This document shows, piece by piece, positions 1-10,383 of a stretch of DNA of 64,000 nucleotides; the stretch's first letter is position 1; each line of letters begins with the position of its first letter. Under the pieces are notes generated by a model, which did no database searches, was not told the origin of the DNA, and saw nothing but the letters and a program-made list of their open reading frames with translations. The translations under genes and the position numbers were made by a program. Source of the stretch: Diploptera punctata (taxonomy: Eukaryota > Arthropoda > Insecta > Blattodea > Blaberidae); contig JASPKZ010009726.1 in the NCBI GenBank assembly GCA_030220185.1, positions 24,615 through 88,614 of the forward strand, in the 5' to 3' direction.

Positions 1-268
1 CGACCTAATGTATTGTGTCTTGGTACAGGTCCACAAAACCCTATGGAGAAGGAATTTTCTCATGGAATATAGGTCAGTAGGAGATCTGTGTCCATAGGGA
101 ATCGCCCAGTTGGTAGATCAAGAATGAGGTGGGAGAATAACATCCATGATTTAACGGAAGAACATTATACAGTGCAAGATTGGAAGACATTAGCTCAGGA
201 TAGGGATGAATGGAGAGCTTATGCCCGACCTACGGGTTCGATAGAGACAGTGAGTTAGTAGTTAGTTA
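1..268 (+). mobile_element. LINE-A 3' end with a SINE-A-like insert
   Basis: Positions ~105-245 read as the C-terminal tail of the LINE-A reverse transcriptase (PVGRSRMRWENN, then LAQDRDEWRAYARP). The usual LINE-A 3' end follows: a 'gttcgatag..cagtgagttagt' segment passing into short AGTT repeats. Positions ~50-100 resemble the middle of SINE-A and seem to replace LINE sequence. Only the last part of the element is present, as expected of 5'-truncated LINE copies. Confidence 0.75.
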
Positions 269-400
269 AAATATCGGTGCCCACGCAGAATCGCGATGAA
301 TTTGAGCAGCTCTAATAAATAGCGACTGTAAGAATTAGGAGACATCCTGTGGGATCACCTTCCTCTACAAGACGTCAGCCAATTCATAGATCAATTGTCT
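262..400 (+). mobile_element. SINE-A remnant
   Basis: The segment 'atcggtgcccacgcagaatc' and the following 'agctctaataaatagcg' correspond to the middle of SINE-A (full copy at 6153-6497). The tRNA head is missing and the 3' part is diverged. The same remnant lies at 40600-40715 in the duplicated copy. Confidence 0.6.
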
Positions 401-708
401 TGCAGCCTCTCGCGGTATCAAGTTTTGTTTATATTAAAGAACGGGGATGATTACTATTAAAACAGAATGAAAGAAAATGTTATCCATAAGAATGAAAAAC
501 AGAATATTTGCAATTTTAGAGGTTAATTTGTTTTGATTTTCAATGAGTTTAGCTTTATATAGTGTGTCACGTGATTAATCAATACACATTTGAGGGACGG
601 GAAAAGTACCAGGTTAGTCACTTTATTGCGTGAGTTTCACAATGCAAAGTACTAACTATATTGTACAAGTGCGAAACTGACTTAGGCTTTCACGGCCGGA
701 GTTATTAT

Positions 709-820
709 GATGATCTTGTAAAATATCTGAGGATGCGGGACGCAGTCTCTGGCGAAACGTCGGGGAACTACAAGCCTCTAAGACCACGGCCAACAGCTCG
801 GAAGTCTTTACAAGATCATC
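709..820. repeat. Hairpin repeat with hammerhead-like core
   Basis: Two 14-base arms (gatgatcttgtaaa at 709 and its complement ending at 820) enclose a segment with CTGAGGA at 727, a potential short stem, and GCGAAACG at 752-759. CTGAnGA..stem..GAAAC is the layout of hammerhead ribozyme cores found in Penelope-like elements. The core here departs from the canonical CTGATGA, so catalysis is doubtful. A second copy lies at 41023-41135 and keeps a better paired stem. Whether the whole repeat is a Penelope-like terminus is inference. Confidence 0.45.
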
Positions 821-2576
821 TTAAAATAAACTGTTTAATCATCGGGTTATTTTCCTTCCTAATTTGGCACATATTTAAAAAAGGTAGGTACGTTGTATAA
901 TTGGGGAGGTTAGATGCAGTATTGAGAAAACAGTTTTAAAGTTGAAGTTGTGTAACAAATTCATAGGTAATTCAAAATGATAACTTCGGGTGATGCGTGT
1001 CTTCCCCCAGATAAGTCTAAAAAGACATCAATGCCTTTACACGCCCATTTTTTTCAAGAGAATAATAAATGACATATACCCCTTTGTATGCAACCGCCTC
1101 AATTAAAAGACAATTATTTAGTGACTTTGCTAGATTCTTCCTCGTGCCCTTCATTTATAGATGATAACTATGCACCTGATAGAGGATGGTCAATGTATAC
1201 ATTTTCACAGTATATATAGATAGATGAATTCAATCTGTAAAATATTAATATATTTTAAAATTCGATTTGTAAAAATATTTTGCATTTTGACATTTAGTGA
1301 CGTTGCTTCGTTACGGTACAGTTATTACGTCAACATTATTGTTATCGCTTAGCAAGAAAGGACATTTCTACTATCTTTTTGCACGATAGTGCGTTCTGTC
1401 ATACTTACAGGACCATGATTGAAAGTTCAGTTTCCTAAACTATACTGTAATATTACAAATTACATACCTAGGGCGGGAAGTAAACCCACTGCCCTTTTCG
1501 TATACTACGTACAAAAATATATTTCCAAAATGTAGTGTTAATATACATTATACGAAACAAATCACTGCATTTGAAATGAACTGAACTTTATTTTAAACAA
1601 TATACAACAATAAATTGGTACTTGTACCCATTTTACTCTAATTGGTGTCACGGCCTGCTGTAGTCTCAACTAAATTACTTTCGACATTTACTGTAATTAC
1701 ATTGGTCATACTGCTAACGTCAGTCAGTTGTTTATAATGAACGCAAATATTTCCAACGAAGATGTTATTTTACTATAATTATCACATTTTTGAACATATA
1801 CATACTGTACAAAGACGACCTGTCGGTACTTTGGAACATATACGCACTTTACAAGGTCACGGAGTTCTTCGGCGAATATTGTTAATTAATAGCAGGTAAA
1901 ATTAATCAGTAAAAATTATTTAAATTTCCTTAAAATTATACAAGAATATATACAAAATAAATTATGGTTTTGCATGATTTGTTTTCACTCCAGTCCGATG
2001 CATTCAAATAAGCTGGAATTAAAAAAATTAATTTCACCAATTAAGGGGTTAACCTCTCCCTATTTACGCACTAATTTTCGGTCTCTTGAGTCACCCAGAT
2101 ACAAGCTGTCGGTTGAGCACGTTAATTTAATAAAGATAACTACAGAGTGTGGCATAAGTCAATTAACCACTGCACGCGGTTACAAGGGAAAAATCAGATT
2201 GGTTCAAACAGGGGTTTGAAAACGGGACCTTGAGAATATAATCTGAAACACTACTGCTTGAGTTGATTTTGAAGGATAAAACCACTAAACCTGTATCGTT
2301 TGATTGAACTGGAATTTGAAAACACTTTTTTTAATAATGGGAAATTGTGTAAATCAGTTTTAAAACGACGTCATAAATGCTTAAATAACAATGGAGGTCA
2401 CTTTGAACAATTTTGGTAGTTGTTTTTTATATAGTTGTAAGCTACAGACAATAATATATTTGCATGTTCGGTTAACTGACTTATGCTGCACCCTGTGCAT
2501 TTGGAAAATTTTCGAGCAGCAGCAATTGTAAAACAAGTGATGAATTCAATAAAAAAGTTTAAAATATATTTCCAAC
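821..2576. other. No gene seen; AT-rich duplicated sequence
   Basis: Nothing here reads as protein or structured RNA on either strand. Around 1300 there is a 'gacgttgcttcgttacggta' motif that recurs in altered form at 3765, 9055, 33795, 37895 and 41880, marking a dispersed low-copy repeat. Short reading frames at 661-900, 1974-2219 and 2483-2713 show no family resemblance and are not called. Confidence 0.6.
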
Positions 2577-2880
2577 GGGCCCGGGTCCGATCCCCGGTCG
2601 GGACAATTTTCTTAAGTGAAGGTTATTCCTCACCTCTAAGACAAATCTCAGGCCCAAACGACCTGCGAACATTATACGGCCATCATAATCATCGTCATTC
2701 ATATTCGCCTTAGATTATCAAGTTTAGGATTAAGGGCTCTCGTGACGCACCACTATTATCATCATCATCGCCCATCATATCACCAGCACAGTCGTAACCC
2801 CTCCTTCCGGGCGCCCCAACCTCATAAACGGGTAACAGTTACTCCAGTGCCAAAGGAGAACACCGGAAATGTCAAAATGA
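2577..2880 (+). mobile_element. SINE-B2 (5'-truncated)
   Basis: Begins inside the tRNA-like head at the B box (gggtccgatccccggtcggg) and continues with the SINE-B body (tcctcacct..aagacaaatctcaggcccaaacg). It then has a different 3' part (tctcgtgacgcaccactatt..gcgccccaacctcataaacg) from ordinary SINE-B. The same 3' end is found at 43866-44170 and 63093-63420. Confidence 0.75.
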
Positions 2881-3054
2881 CAAAATGAGGTTTTGAATAA
2901 ATAAAATACATAAGAGTACAAATATGAATTAGGTTTGTCGTTTTATGCAGAATGTGTGATGAAACACTTTTATTGTTAAAAACCGTTCCCAGTGAAACCT
3001 TTAACAACTAGACTCCATGTCAGACCGAAAATTAGATGTTACAAGATTGAATAA

Positions 3055-3380
3055 TCTTTATTTTTATATATAATTCTCTGTACGTCTGTTTGTCACTCAA
3101 GTCCTCTTAAACAACTGGTCCGATTTTGATGAAAATTGTTGTGTGCGTTTATGGGGTCCCTCGATGGTTCACATTCACAATTGGACCCTCTAAAATCTTT
3201 AGTATCTGAAGTAAAAATTTAAAAGTCGCTCTAGCGGTCACAATTTTCGATGTTTCACAACGAAACACAGTATATCCTATTAAAATAAACCGAGGTAGAT
3301 ATTATCAAAAAATGAGCGAAATCCGACAATTAGAAGTGGATGTTTACCTGAAAGTCATTGTTTGGTTCGTCTCAGCGTAC
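3055..3380 (+). mobile_element. Helitron-like element, 3' end lost
   Basis: Starts TCTTTATTTTTATATATAAT followed by the 'ctgtacgtctgtttgtcact' and 'aaacaactggtccgattttg' segments characteristic of insect non-autonomous Helitron 5' ends. The related copy at 44346-44753 runs on to a CTAG end. Here the sequence stops near 3380, where it joins a split-tRNA repeat tail. It has no protein coding capacity. The assignment rests on remembered 5'-end resemblance and the CTAG terminus of the partner copy. Confidence 0.6.
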
Positions 3381-3382
3381 TT

Positions 3383-3890
3383 TTCTTATCATGTCACATA
3401 TATATATATAATTCAAGGAGGAATTATATTGACTTTTATTTTAAAATTGCGCTTGTAATTTAGAATTACATAAAATCATATCTAAAAATATACAAAGACA
3501 GAAACATTTGAAATTTTATATTTAAATTTCTTATATTTTAGCTTTCTAATTTGAACGGTACAAAACGTAATATATTTTCAAACATTTTATTCCATGATAA
3601 ATATGATATTTATAATTGTATTTAGTATTTACCTGATAAAGGAAGAGCTGCGCTGTCTTCATTCCAAGAAAATTACTGTTACAAACTAGACTTAAACCTG
3701 TCAAACGTTTGTATTTTATTAAATTCAAATCAAAACTGACTTTTTCAATTTTCACACACAGTGGCGTTGCTCCGCAACGTAAGATGTTATTACGTCAACA
3801 TATTAGTTTTTTTTTGCTAAAAAACCCCATTTCACAGAATAGTGTTACGAAGTTAATATTTTTTTTTTAATCTTGCGAGGCGTATATGTA
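3383..3890. repeat. Direct repeat bracketing the array, left copy
   Basis: Matches 8676-9175 at high identity: 'ttttcttatcatgtcac', a TA run, 'aaggaggaattatatt', 'acctgataaaggaagagctg', 'cacacacagtggcgttgctc' and 'cttgcgagg/c' occur in the same order in both. The first split-tRNA unit to the right of each copy shares private variants (gcttttagcaatg), so the duplicated unit was larger than the 0.5 kb itself. The core is also recognisable, more diverged, at 33500-33870 and 37600-37950. Confidence 0.85.
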
Positions 3891-4112
3891 TATATAAGTG
3901 TGTGTGTGTGTGTGTGTGTTATAATTAAATTCTTAGCTTTTAGCAATGTATGCATAAAATTACATGATAAGAAAAATAAATGCTCGGACGGGACTTGAAC
4001 CCGGACCTCAGGATTCATATCCCACTACATCGTGTAACAATTAGAATATATTATTATAATATAAATGAATGTTTGTAATAGACTTGCTCGGTGGCGTAAT
4101 TGTTAGCGCACT

Positions 4113-4154
<42 letters not shown>

Positions 4155-4494
4155 AAATGCTCCGACGGGACTTGAACCCGAACCTCTGGACTTATATCCC
4201 ACTATATCCGGTAATAATGAGAATATTTTATAATAAGATAAAATAATATTTGTACTAGTCCTGCTCGGTGGCGTAATCGGTAGCGCACTGGGATATATAT
4301 ATTATAATTACTTTTTGACATTGAGCAATGCAAGCTTAAATTGACTTGATCAGAAAAATAAATGCTCGGACGGGACTTGAACTCGAACCTCAGCATTTAT
4401 ATCCCACTACAAGTAGTAATAATCAGAATATATTATTAAAAGAGAAGTAAATGTTTGTACAAGACGTGCTTGGTGGCGTAATCGGTAGCGCACT

Positions 4495-4540
<46 letters not shown>

Positions 4541-4649
4541 TTTTTAACATACAGCAATGCAAGTTTAAAATGACATGATAAGAAAAATAAATACTCGGAC
4601 GGGAATTGAACCCGGACCTCTATATTTATATCCCACTGCAACTAATAAT

Positions 4650-5830
4650 ACTTACTTACTCACTGGCACTATCGAAACCGTAGGATCATTTCAGCGCGGA
4701 CATAAGCTCTCCATAAATCCCTATCCTGAGCTAATGATTTCCAATCATTCCTTGTATAATCTACTTCCTTCAAATCATAGGTAATGTTATTCTCCCACTT
4801 CATTCTTGGTCTACCAACTAGGCGTTTCCCCTCTGGCTTCCCTACAAGAAGCTTCCATGCAAGTCTTTCATTCCCCATACGTGCATCATGTCCTGCCCAT
4901 CGCAGTCTACGAGACTTAACTGTTCTTATTATATCTGGCTTCCTATAAAGACCATGTAGTTCATTGTTATATAGTCTTCTCCATTCACCTGAATGTTCAT
5001 CTCTCTTTGGTCCAAAAAAATTCCTAAGAACTTTGTTCTCAAATACTCGTAATCTCCTTTCCTCCCTTAAAGTAAGAGTCCATGTTTCACACCCATATAA
5101 TATAACTGGTAGAATAATAATTTTATATATTTTCAGCTTAACGTTTTTTGAAAGGAGTTGGGACAGCAAGAGTCTCTGCAATGCATAATAGCACGCATTT
5201 CCAGAATTGAGCCTATGTTTAATTTCTTTGTGAATCTCATTCCTATTTGTGATTATTGTTCCTAGGTATTTGAATTCAGCCAGTTCCTCAAAATTTCCCT
5301 CATTTGTCATTAGCTGTCCATTTCCATTATATACTGAATTTCTACGTGTGACCATATATTTAGTTTTACTGATATTTACTTCCAGTCCTAATTTCTTAGT
5401 GTTACTCAATAGTGTGTGCATGTTGTCCTTTAGTATCTCCTCGCTATCGGCCAATAATACTACATCATCGGCATAAACTAACAACTTATAAATACCATTG
5501 AGTTATAATCCTTCCTCATTCTCTAAAGATTTAATGGCATGCTCTAGTACAAAATTAAATAGTAGAGGAGATGGTGCATCTCCTTGCTTCAACCCATTCT
5601 GGATTTCAAAAGTGTCCGAAAACTGTTTGCCTACACGCACCCTACTCTTTGTGCCATCTAGACACTTTCGTATAAGTCTAACTAACTTTTTAGGACTCCC
5701 GGACTCCAACAGGATGCTATATAACTTCTCCCCTCTTAATTGAATCATATGCTTTCTTGAAGTCTACATATAGTTGATGTACAGTACCATTATATTCCCA
5801 TTTCTTTTCTAAAATCTGTCTTATACTAAA
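4650..5830 (-). mobile_element. LINE-A retrotransposon, 5'-truncated
   Basis: A minus-strand LINE-A copy inserted in a split-tRNA spacer. The spacer motif ctagtaataat resumes at 5832, and a near copy (actaataat) precedes 4650, giving a probable target-site duplication of ~9-11 bp. The 3' end (low coordinates) is the usual LINE-A tail with short AGTG/AGTA repeats. Only the RT half is present; the endonuclease is missing because of 5' truncation. Confidence 0.88.
4669..5821 (-). pseudogene. LINE-A reverse transcriptase, broken
   Basis: RNA-dependent DNA polymerase of a non-LTR retrotransposon, of the group common in arthropod genomes and probably RTE-like. Reading leftwards: VDFKKAYDSIK (first catalytic Asp) at ~5765, GLKQGDAPSPLLFN at ~5590, LLVYADDVVLL (catalytic YADD) at ~5475, EFKYLGTIIT at ~5270, YGCETWTL at ~5085 and a C-terminal RLRWAGHDARMG at ~4890. 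One frameshift lies near 5735 between the first motif and the rest. One in-frame TAA at 5503-5505 lies between the QGD and YADD motifs. Otherwise the frame runs open to 4669. It has the best preserved catalytic centre of the LINE-A copies here, but cannot give a full protein. Confidence 0.88.
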
Positions 5831-6103
5831 AAGCTAGTAATAATGAAAATATATTATTATAAGACAAATTAATGTTTGAAGTGACTTGCGCGGTGGCGTA
5901 ATCGGTAGCGCACTGGGATATATATATCATATTTTTGATATTGATCAATGATAAAATGATAAAAAAATGTTGGGACAGGACTTGAACCCGGACTTCTGGA
6001 TTAACTTCCTGCTACATCTAGTAATAATTAGTATATTTTATTATTATATTTGTATTTTATGTTTGTAGTACATTTGCTCGGTGGCGTAATAGGTAGTGCA
6101 CTG

Positions 6104-6145
<42 letters not shown>

Positions 6146-6152
6146 TGTAATT

Positions 6153-6497
6153 GTCCCGCGCCGTAGCCGAGCGGTTAAGGTAGGAAGCCTTGGCGCACAG
6201 CAACTGGACTTGCGGCTGGTTCGAGTCTCCATGGGGGAAGAATTTTCTCATGGTATTTCGGCCAGTATGGGACCGGTGCCCACCCAGCATCGTGAGGTAA
6301 TTGGGTAGCTACAATAAGTAGCGGCTCCAGGTTGAGGAACCAGCTATAACGGCTGGGGGACTCGACATGCTAACCACATGTCACCCCTACACTGGCTGTT
6401 GATCATCTACCTCTGTGATTGACACATGTGGATGTGAAGGGCCAGCAGCCGGCTGGTAAAAGGGCAACCGCTGAAAAGTGGAAAGACCCTCAATCGG
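6153..6497 (+). mobile_element. SINE-A, full-length
   Basis: A 345-bp tRNA-derived SINE. The head 'gtcccgcgccgtagccgagc' contains an A-box-like tagccgagcggttaagg, and ggttcgagtct is the B box. The body (attttctcatggtatttcgg, cagcatcgtgaggtaattgg) ends 'gaccctcaatcgg'. It is flanked by an exact 11-bp target-site duplication (atattgtaatt at 6142-6152 and 6498-6508). Pol III transcription from the internal A and B boxes is expected. It is inserted in the tail of a split-tRNA unit. This is the reference copy for the SINE-A fragments elsewhere. Confidence 0.93.
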
Positions 6498-6786
6498 ATA
6501 TTGTAATTAAATTTTGACACTGAGCAGTGCAAGCTTATAATGGCATGATAAGAAATATAAATGCTCGGACGGGACTTGAACCCGGACCTCTGGATTTATA
6601 TCCCACTACATATAGTAATAATGAGAGTATATTACTATAAGATAAATAAAAGTTTGTAATAGACTTGTTCGGTGACGTAATCCGTAGTGCATGTGATATA
6701 TATATATATATATATATATGTGTGTTATAATTAAATGTTTGACATTGAGCAATGCAAGCTTAATATGGTTTGATAAGAAAAATAAA

Positions 6787-7611
6787 CGCCTGGACGAGAT
6801 TCGAACCCGGATCTCTGAGTCTGTACTTCAGCGTGATATTCATTACACCACCAGGCGAATCCAATTCAAACAGTTACTTTCCTTGTTGACTATTTGTACC
6901 TGTCAAGTTGACATTAGGTACATTTTGTTTTGTAAAGTTTTTGTAAAGCGGTATGACGAACTTCCGGTTGCCATGCTGTATAGCTGTCTTAGAATAAACG
7001 TGAAGTAGAGTAGTCATGTTTGCATAGTCTCCGGGTCGAGACTCGATATCTCCTCTTCAGATAGGATCGTTTATGATCACATCTCAAGTCCACACGGGGG
7101 CCTTAAGCATATAGTTGGTGCTTAGTGCTGCGACCAATATATTAAGGAAGTTTTGCATAACTTAAAATCACGCCACGTGCTGCAACGCAAATTCGTGTGA
7201 TTTTTGAATATACCACGTTTCCATCTACATCGTGTGCATAAGAAGTTCGTCTACCAGCTCATATTCACCACATTGTAATGAAATTGTAAGTACAATAATA
7301 AAATACGTGTTATTCCGTCAAATTTCTTATTTATTTACACAGTCCACTATCTTCAGGTCCGTTTAAGTGCTTGGACGGCCGAACTCTAACTCGATTAGAA
7401 ACTACCAACTGCGTCTCGGCAGTTGAGTGCAACAAGCAAGGGATGTTGTGTGCATCGGCATAATATCAGCGTCAAACATTCCTTATATATGTATTATATT
7501 CTTCATTATTACTAGATGTCGCGAGAACTCAGTCTTCACTGCCTGGTGGTGTAATGGATAACAGGATGAGGTACAGACTCAGAGATTCGGGTTCGAATCC
7601 CGTCCGGGCAT
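6787..7611. repeat. Inverted pair of complete tRNA-like sequences
   Basis: An antisense tRNA-like sequence (6787-6856, gcctggacgagattcgaacc..caccaccaggc) and a sense one (7541-7611, gcctggtggtgtaatggata..ggttcgaatcccgtccgggc) face away from each other across ~680 bp. Both have A- and B-box motifs and pairing acceptor ends. Outside each lies the same tail (tttatttttcttatcat or its complement) and then a TA tract. This is the arrangement of the split-tRNA units on a larger scale, with whole heads. Such heads belong to SINE-like repeats, so a working tRNA gene is unlikely. Confidence 0.75.
6857..7540. other. Unexplained spacer between the inverted tRNA-like heads
   Basis: No protein resemblance. 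It contains a possible polyadenylation signal (aataaaat at ~7297) and ends with 'attattactagatgt', the complement of the split-tRNA spacer start. A solo LTR or captured sequence is possible, but I could not define ends or a target-site duplication. Confidence 0.4.
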
Positions 7612-7647
7612 TTATTTTTCTTATCATACCATATATATATACCTATA

Positions 7648-7695
<48 letters not shown>

Positions 7696-7886
7696 ATAAA
7701 TTTTTTTTTACATTGATCAAAGCAAACTGAAAATAAGATGATGAGAAAAATAAATGTTCGGACGTGACTTGAACCCCGGCCTCTGCATTTATATCGCTCT
7801 ACATCTACTAATAATGAGAATATATTATTATAAGAGAAATTATTGTTTGTACTGCAATTGCTCGAAAGCTTAATCGGTAGCGCACT

Positions 7887-7957
<71 letters not shown>

Positions 7958-8148
7958 ATTATAACATAATTTTTGACATTGAACAATTCAATCTTAAATG
8001 ACGTAAGAAAAATAAATGCTCGGACGGGACTTGAACGCGGACCTCTGGAATTACATCCCACGACTTCTAGTAACAATGAGAATATATTATTATTAGAGAA
8101 ATAAATGTTTGTAATACACCTGCTCGGTTGCGTAATCGGTAGCGCAAT

Positions 8149-8229
<81 letters not shown>

Positions 8230-8589
8230 ATTAAATTTTTGACATTGAGCAATGCAAGCTGAAAATGACATGAAAAGAAAAATAAAAGCTCGGACAGGAC
8301 TTGAACCCGGACCACTTGATTTATATCCCACTACATCTAGTAATAATGAGATTATATTATTATAAGAGTTGAGAATAATTGTACTAGACTTGGTTGGTGA
8401 CTGTAGCACAATGCAATATATGTATTATCGTAATTACATTTTTGACAATGGTCAAAGGAAGCTTAAAATGACATGACAAGAAATTAAATGCTCGGACGGG
8501 CTTGAATCCGGACCTCTGGATTTAGATCCCACTACATCCAGTAATCATGAGAATATATTGATATAATATTAATGAATGTTTGTACTAGA

Positions 8590-8661
8590 CTTGCTCGGTG
8601 CCGTAAACATAGAGCACTGGGATAAATCCACAGGATCGGTTTCAAGTCCCGTCCGAGCATT
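8590..8661 (+). repeat. Complete tRNA-like head at array end
   Basis: Reads gctcggtgccgtaaacatag..agcactgggataaatccaca..ggtttcaagtcccgtccgag. This is the only unit of this subfamily with both halves in one orientation and no TA expansion. It shows what the ancestral head probably looked like: the TA run in other units falls where the anticodon loop (gataaat) sits here. The D arm is damaged, and the sequence continues into the SINE-like tail, so it is not called as a tRNA gene. Confidence 0.7.
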
Positions 8662-8675
8662 TATTAATTTTTCTT

Positions 8676-9171
8676 ATCATGTCACACATATGTATATATA
8701 AAGTTGAAGGAGGAATTATATTAATTTTTATGTTAAAATTGCGCTTGTAATTTAGAATAACATAAAATCATATTTAAAATATATATAAAGACAGAAACAT
8801 TAGAAAATTATATTTAAATTTCTTACTTGTTAGCTTTCAAATGTGAACAGTACAAAACGTAATATATTTTCAAACATTTTAATCCATGATAAATATGATA
8901 TTTATAATTGTAATTAGTATTTACCTGATAAAGGGAGAGCTGCGCTGTCTTCATTCCAAAAAATTACTGTTACAAACTAGATTTAAACCTGTCCAACATT
9001 TGTATTTTATTGAATTCAAATCAAAATTGACTTTTTCAATTTTCACACACAGTGGCGTTGCTCTGCAACGTAAGTTGATGAACGCCAACATATTTGTCTT
9101 TTTTCCAAAAAAAACCATTTCGTCGAATAGTGTTACTAAGTTAATATATTTTTCTAAATCTTGCGAGCAAA

Positions 9172-9175
<4 letters not shown>
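8676..9175. repeat. Direct repeat bracketing the array, right copy
   Basis: Partner of 3383-3890, same orientation, ~5.3 kb away. It contains 'agttgaaggaggaattatat', 'acctgataaagggagagctg' and 'cacacacagtggcgttgctc'. Unlike the left copy, it is preceded by a complete tRNA-like head. Confidence 0.85.
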
Positions 9176-9209
<34 letters not shown>

Positions 9210-9460
9210 TATGATAAGAAAAATAAATGCCTGGACGGGATTCGAATATATATATGTCATAACTAAATTTTTGGCTTTTAGCAATGCATGCAGAAAATGA
9301 CATGACAAGGAAAATAGATGCTCTGACGGGACTTGAACCCGGACTTCTAAAGTCATATCCCACTACATCTAGTAATAATTAGAATATATTATTATAAGAC
9401 AAATTAATGTTTGTACAATACTTGATCGGTGGCGTAATCTGTAGAGCACTGGGATATATT
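9176..9460. repeat. Split-tRNA repeat units, split by a transposon
   Basis: A TA tract at ~9178-9206, a truncated antisense head (tgcctggacgggattcgaat), a second antisense tail and 3' half (9320-9362), the spacer, and a sense 5' half ending gagcactgggatatatt. At 9461 the TA run that should follow is interrupted by a transposon; TA sequence returns at 10352. Confidence 0.8.
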
Positions 9461-10351
9461 CAGGGAGTATCAGAAAAGATGGCGCAAACGTATATGGTTG
9501 AATGTACATGTTAACACAAGCAACAATGTCCCAGTAAACATGGGTCCACAAACGAGCCGCTTGCGAGATAATTACGAATGTATGGTTACAAGCGGCCACT
9601 GACGTCATTGTTTGTATCATCGTACTAGGTGATTATCTCATTGGGCCACACATTCTTCCACGAAACCTTAATGGACGGAGGTACCTTAGGTTTCTGCGGC
9701 GTCATCTTCTAGGATTGCTTGAGGATGTTTCCCTTCAGCAACATCAGAGTTTGTGGTACATCCATGATGGAGCTCCGGCACATTTTGCTGCTGCTGTGAG
9801 ACGGCATCTAACGCGCAGATACGGCCAAAGATGAATAGGTCGAGGCGGATCTGTACCTTGGCCTCCAAGATCACCTGATCTAAATCCTTTGGATTTTTAT
9901 GTCTAGGGTCACCTCAAAAGCGAAGTGTACAGCACATCCGTTAACACGATTGAAGAACTGGAGCAGAGAGTTGTACATGCTTGTCAAAAATTCAGAAATG
10001 ATCCAGGGGTTTTCGAAAGAATTCGACATTCATTGCAGAGACGAGCTCAGTATTGCATCCACATGCAAGGAAGACACTTTAACATATCCTTTAACAGGTA
10101 ACCCATGAGTGAAGTGAACTGTGAAATGTGAACTAAATGAGATGAAAAATTAATAGTAAAGTCTAAATTAAAATAAATTTCTACTAACTAGGACGATGTT
10201 TACAATGAAGTCAGTGGCGGTTTGTAACCATACATTCGTAATTATCTCGTAAACGGCTCGTTTGGGACCTATGTTTACTGGGATATTGTTGCTTCTATTA
10301 TCGTGTACTTTCAACCATATAAGTTTGCGCCATCCTTTATGGTACACCCTG
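9461..10351 (+). mobile_element. Mariner-like transposon, internally deleted
   Basis: Starts cagggagtatcagaaaagat and ends with the complement of cagggtgtaccataaaggat. Imperfect terminal inverted repeats of ~165 bp match through 'ggcgcaaac', 'cagtaaacat', 'cgagataattacgaatgtat' and 'ccactgac'. Both ends abut TA-rich sequence of the host repeat. At 0.89 kb it keeps only the 3' part of a transposase gene, so it could move only with enzyme supplied by another copy. Confidence 0.85.
9631..10101 (+). pseudogene. Transposase C-terminal part (IS630/Tc1/mariner type)
   Basis: The cut-and-paste transposase DDE catalytic domain begins at DYLIGPHILP and shows IHDGAPAHFAAAV (second catalytic Asp, ~9765), PRSPDLNPLDFY (third catalytic Asp, ~9870) and GVFERIRHSLQRRAQYC near the end. 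The N-terminal DNA-binding domain and first Asp are absent. Two in-frame stops, TGA at 9832-9834 and TAG at 9904-9906, lie at positions where relatives usually carry Trp. The frame otherwise runs to a TAA at 10099-10101. It is related to, but not the same family as, the element at 20858-22324. Confidence 0.85.
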
Positions 10352-10383
10352 TATATATATATATATGTATATATATACACACA

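Larger units (their letters stand above)
1..3380. repeat. Segmental duplication, copy 1
   Basis: This stretch matches 40327-44681 in the same orientation, about nine bases in ten by eye, starting at the first base of the window. The two copies stay collinear through a LINE-A tail, a hairpin repeat, a SINE-B2 and a Helitron-like 5' end. Copy 2 has two extra segments (41267-41530 and 42731-43456); removing them makes the lengths agree. Homology ends near 3380, inside the Helitron-like sequence. Because the block begins at base 1, its true left edge lies outside the window. Confidence 0.93.
3891..8690. repeat. Split-tRNA repeat array with (TA)n tracts
   Basis: About ten units of ~180-240 bp. 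Each unit, in order, has: a sense tRNA-like 5' half (gctcggtggcgtaatcggta then gcgcactggga); a TA run of very variable length, sometimes with TG; an antisense tail (gacattgagcaatgcaagct); an antisense tRNA-like 3' half with the B box (cgggacttgaacccggacct); and a ~55-bp spacer starting 'tacatctagtaataatgag'. 3' halves start near 3981, 4158, 4363, 4591, 5968, 6561, 7755, 8018, 8288 and 8490. 5' halves start near 4085, 4262, 4468, 5887, 6075, 6665, 7858 and 8122. A LINE-A and a SINE-A interrupt it. The halves are inverted relative to each other, so no unit encodes a whole tRNA. Origin from a tRNA-derived SINE is likely; the amplification route is unknown. Confidence 0.85.

Noticed and set aside
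7870..8409. A 179-codon minus-strand open frame
   Set aside because: It reads through (TA)n and (TG)n tracts, giving Tyr-Ile and Thr-His runs, and through the split-tRNA repeat. The openness is due to the repeats.
3981..8661. Regularly spaced repeats that could be taken for a CRISPR array or a cluster of tRNA genes
   Set aside because: Repeat units are eukaryotic tRNA-derived SINE pieces with halves in opposite orientation and TA microsatellites between; there are no unique spacers of constant length, no cas genes and no whole tRNA with a sound D arm and anticodon stem.
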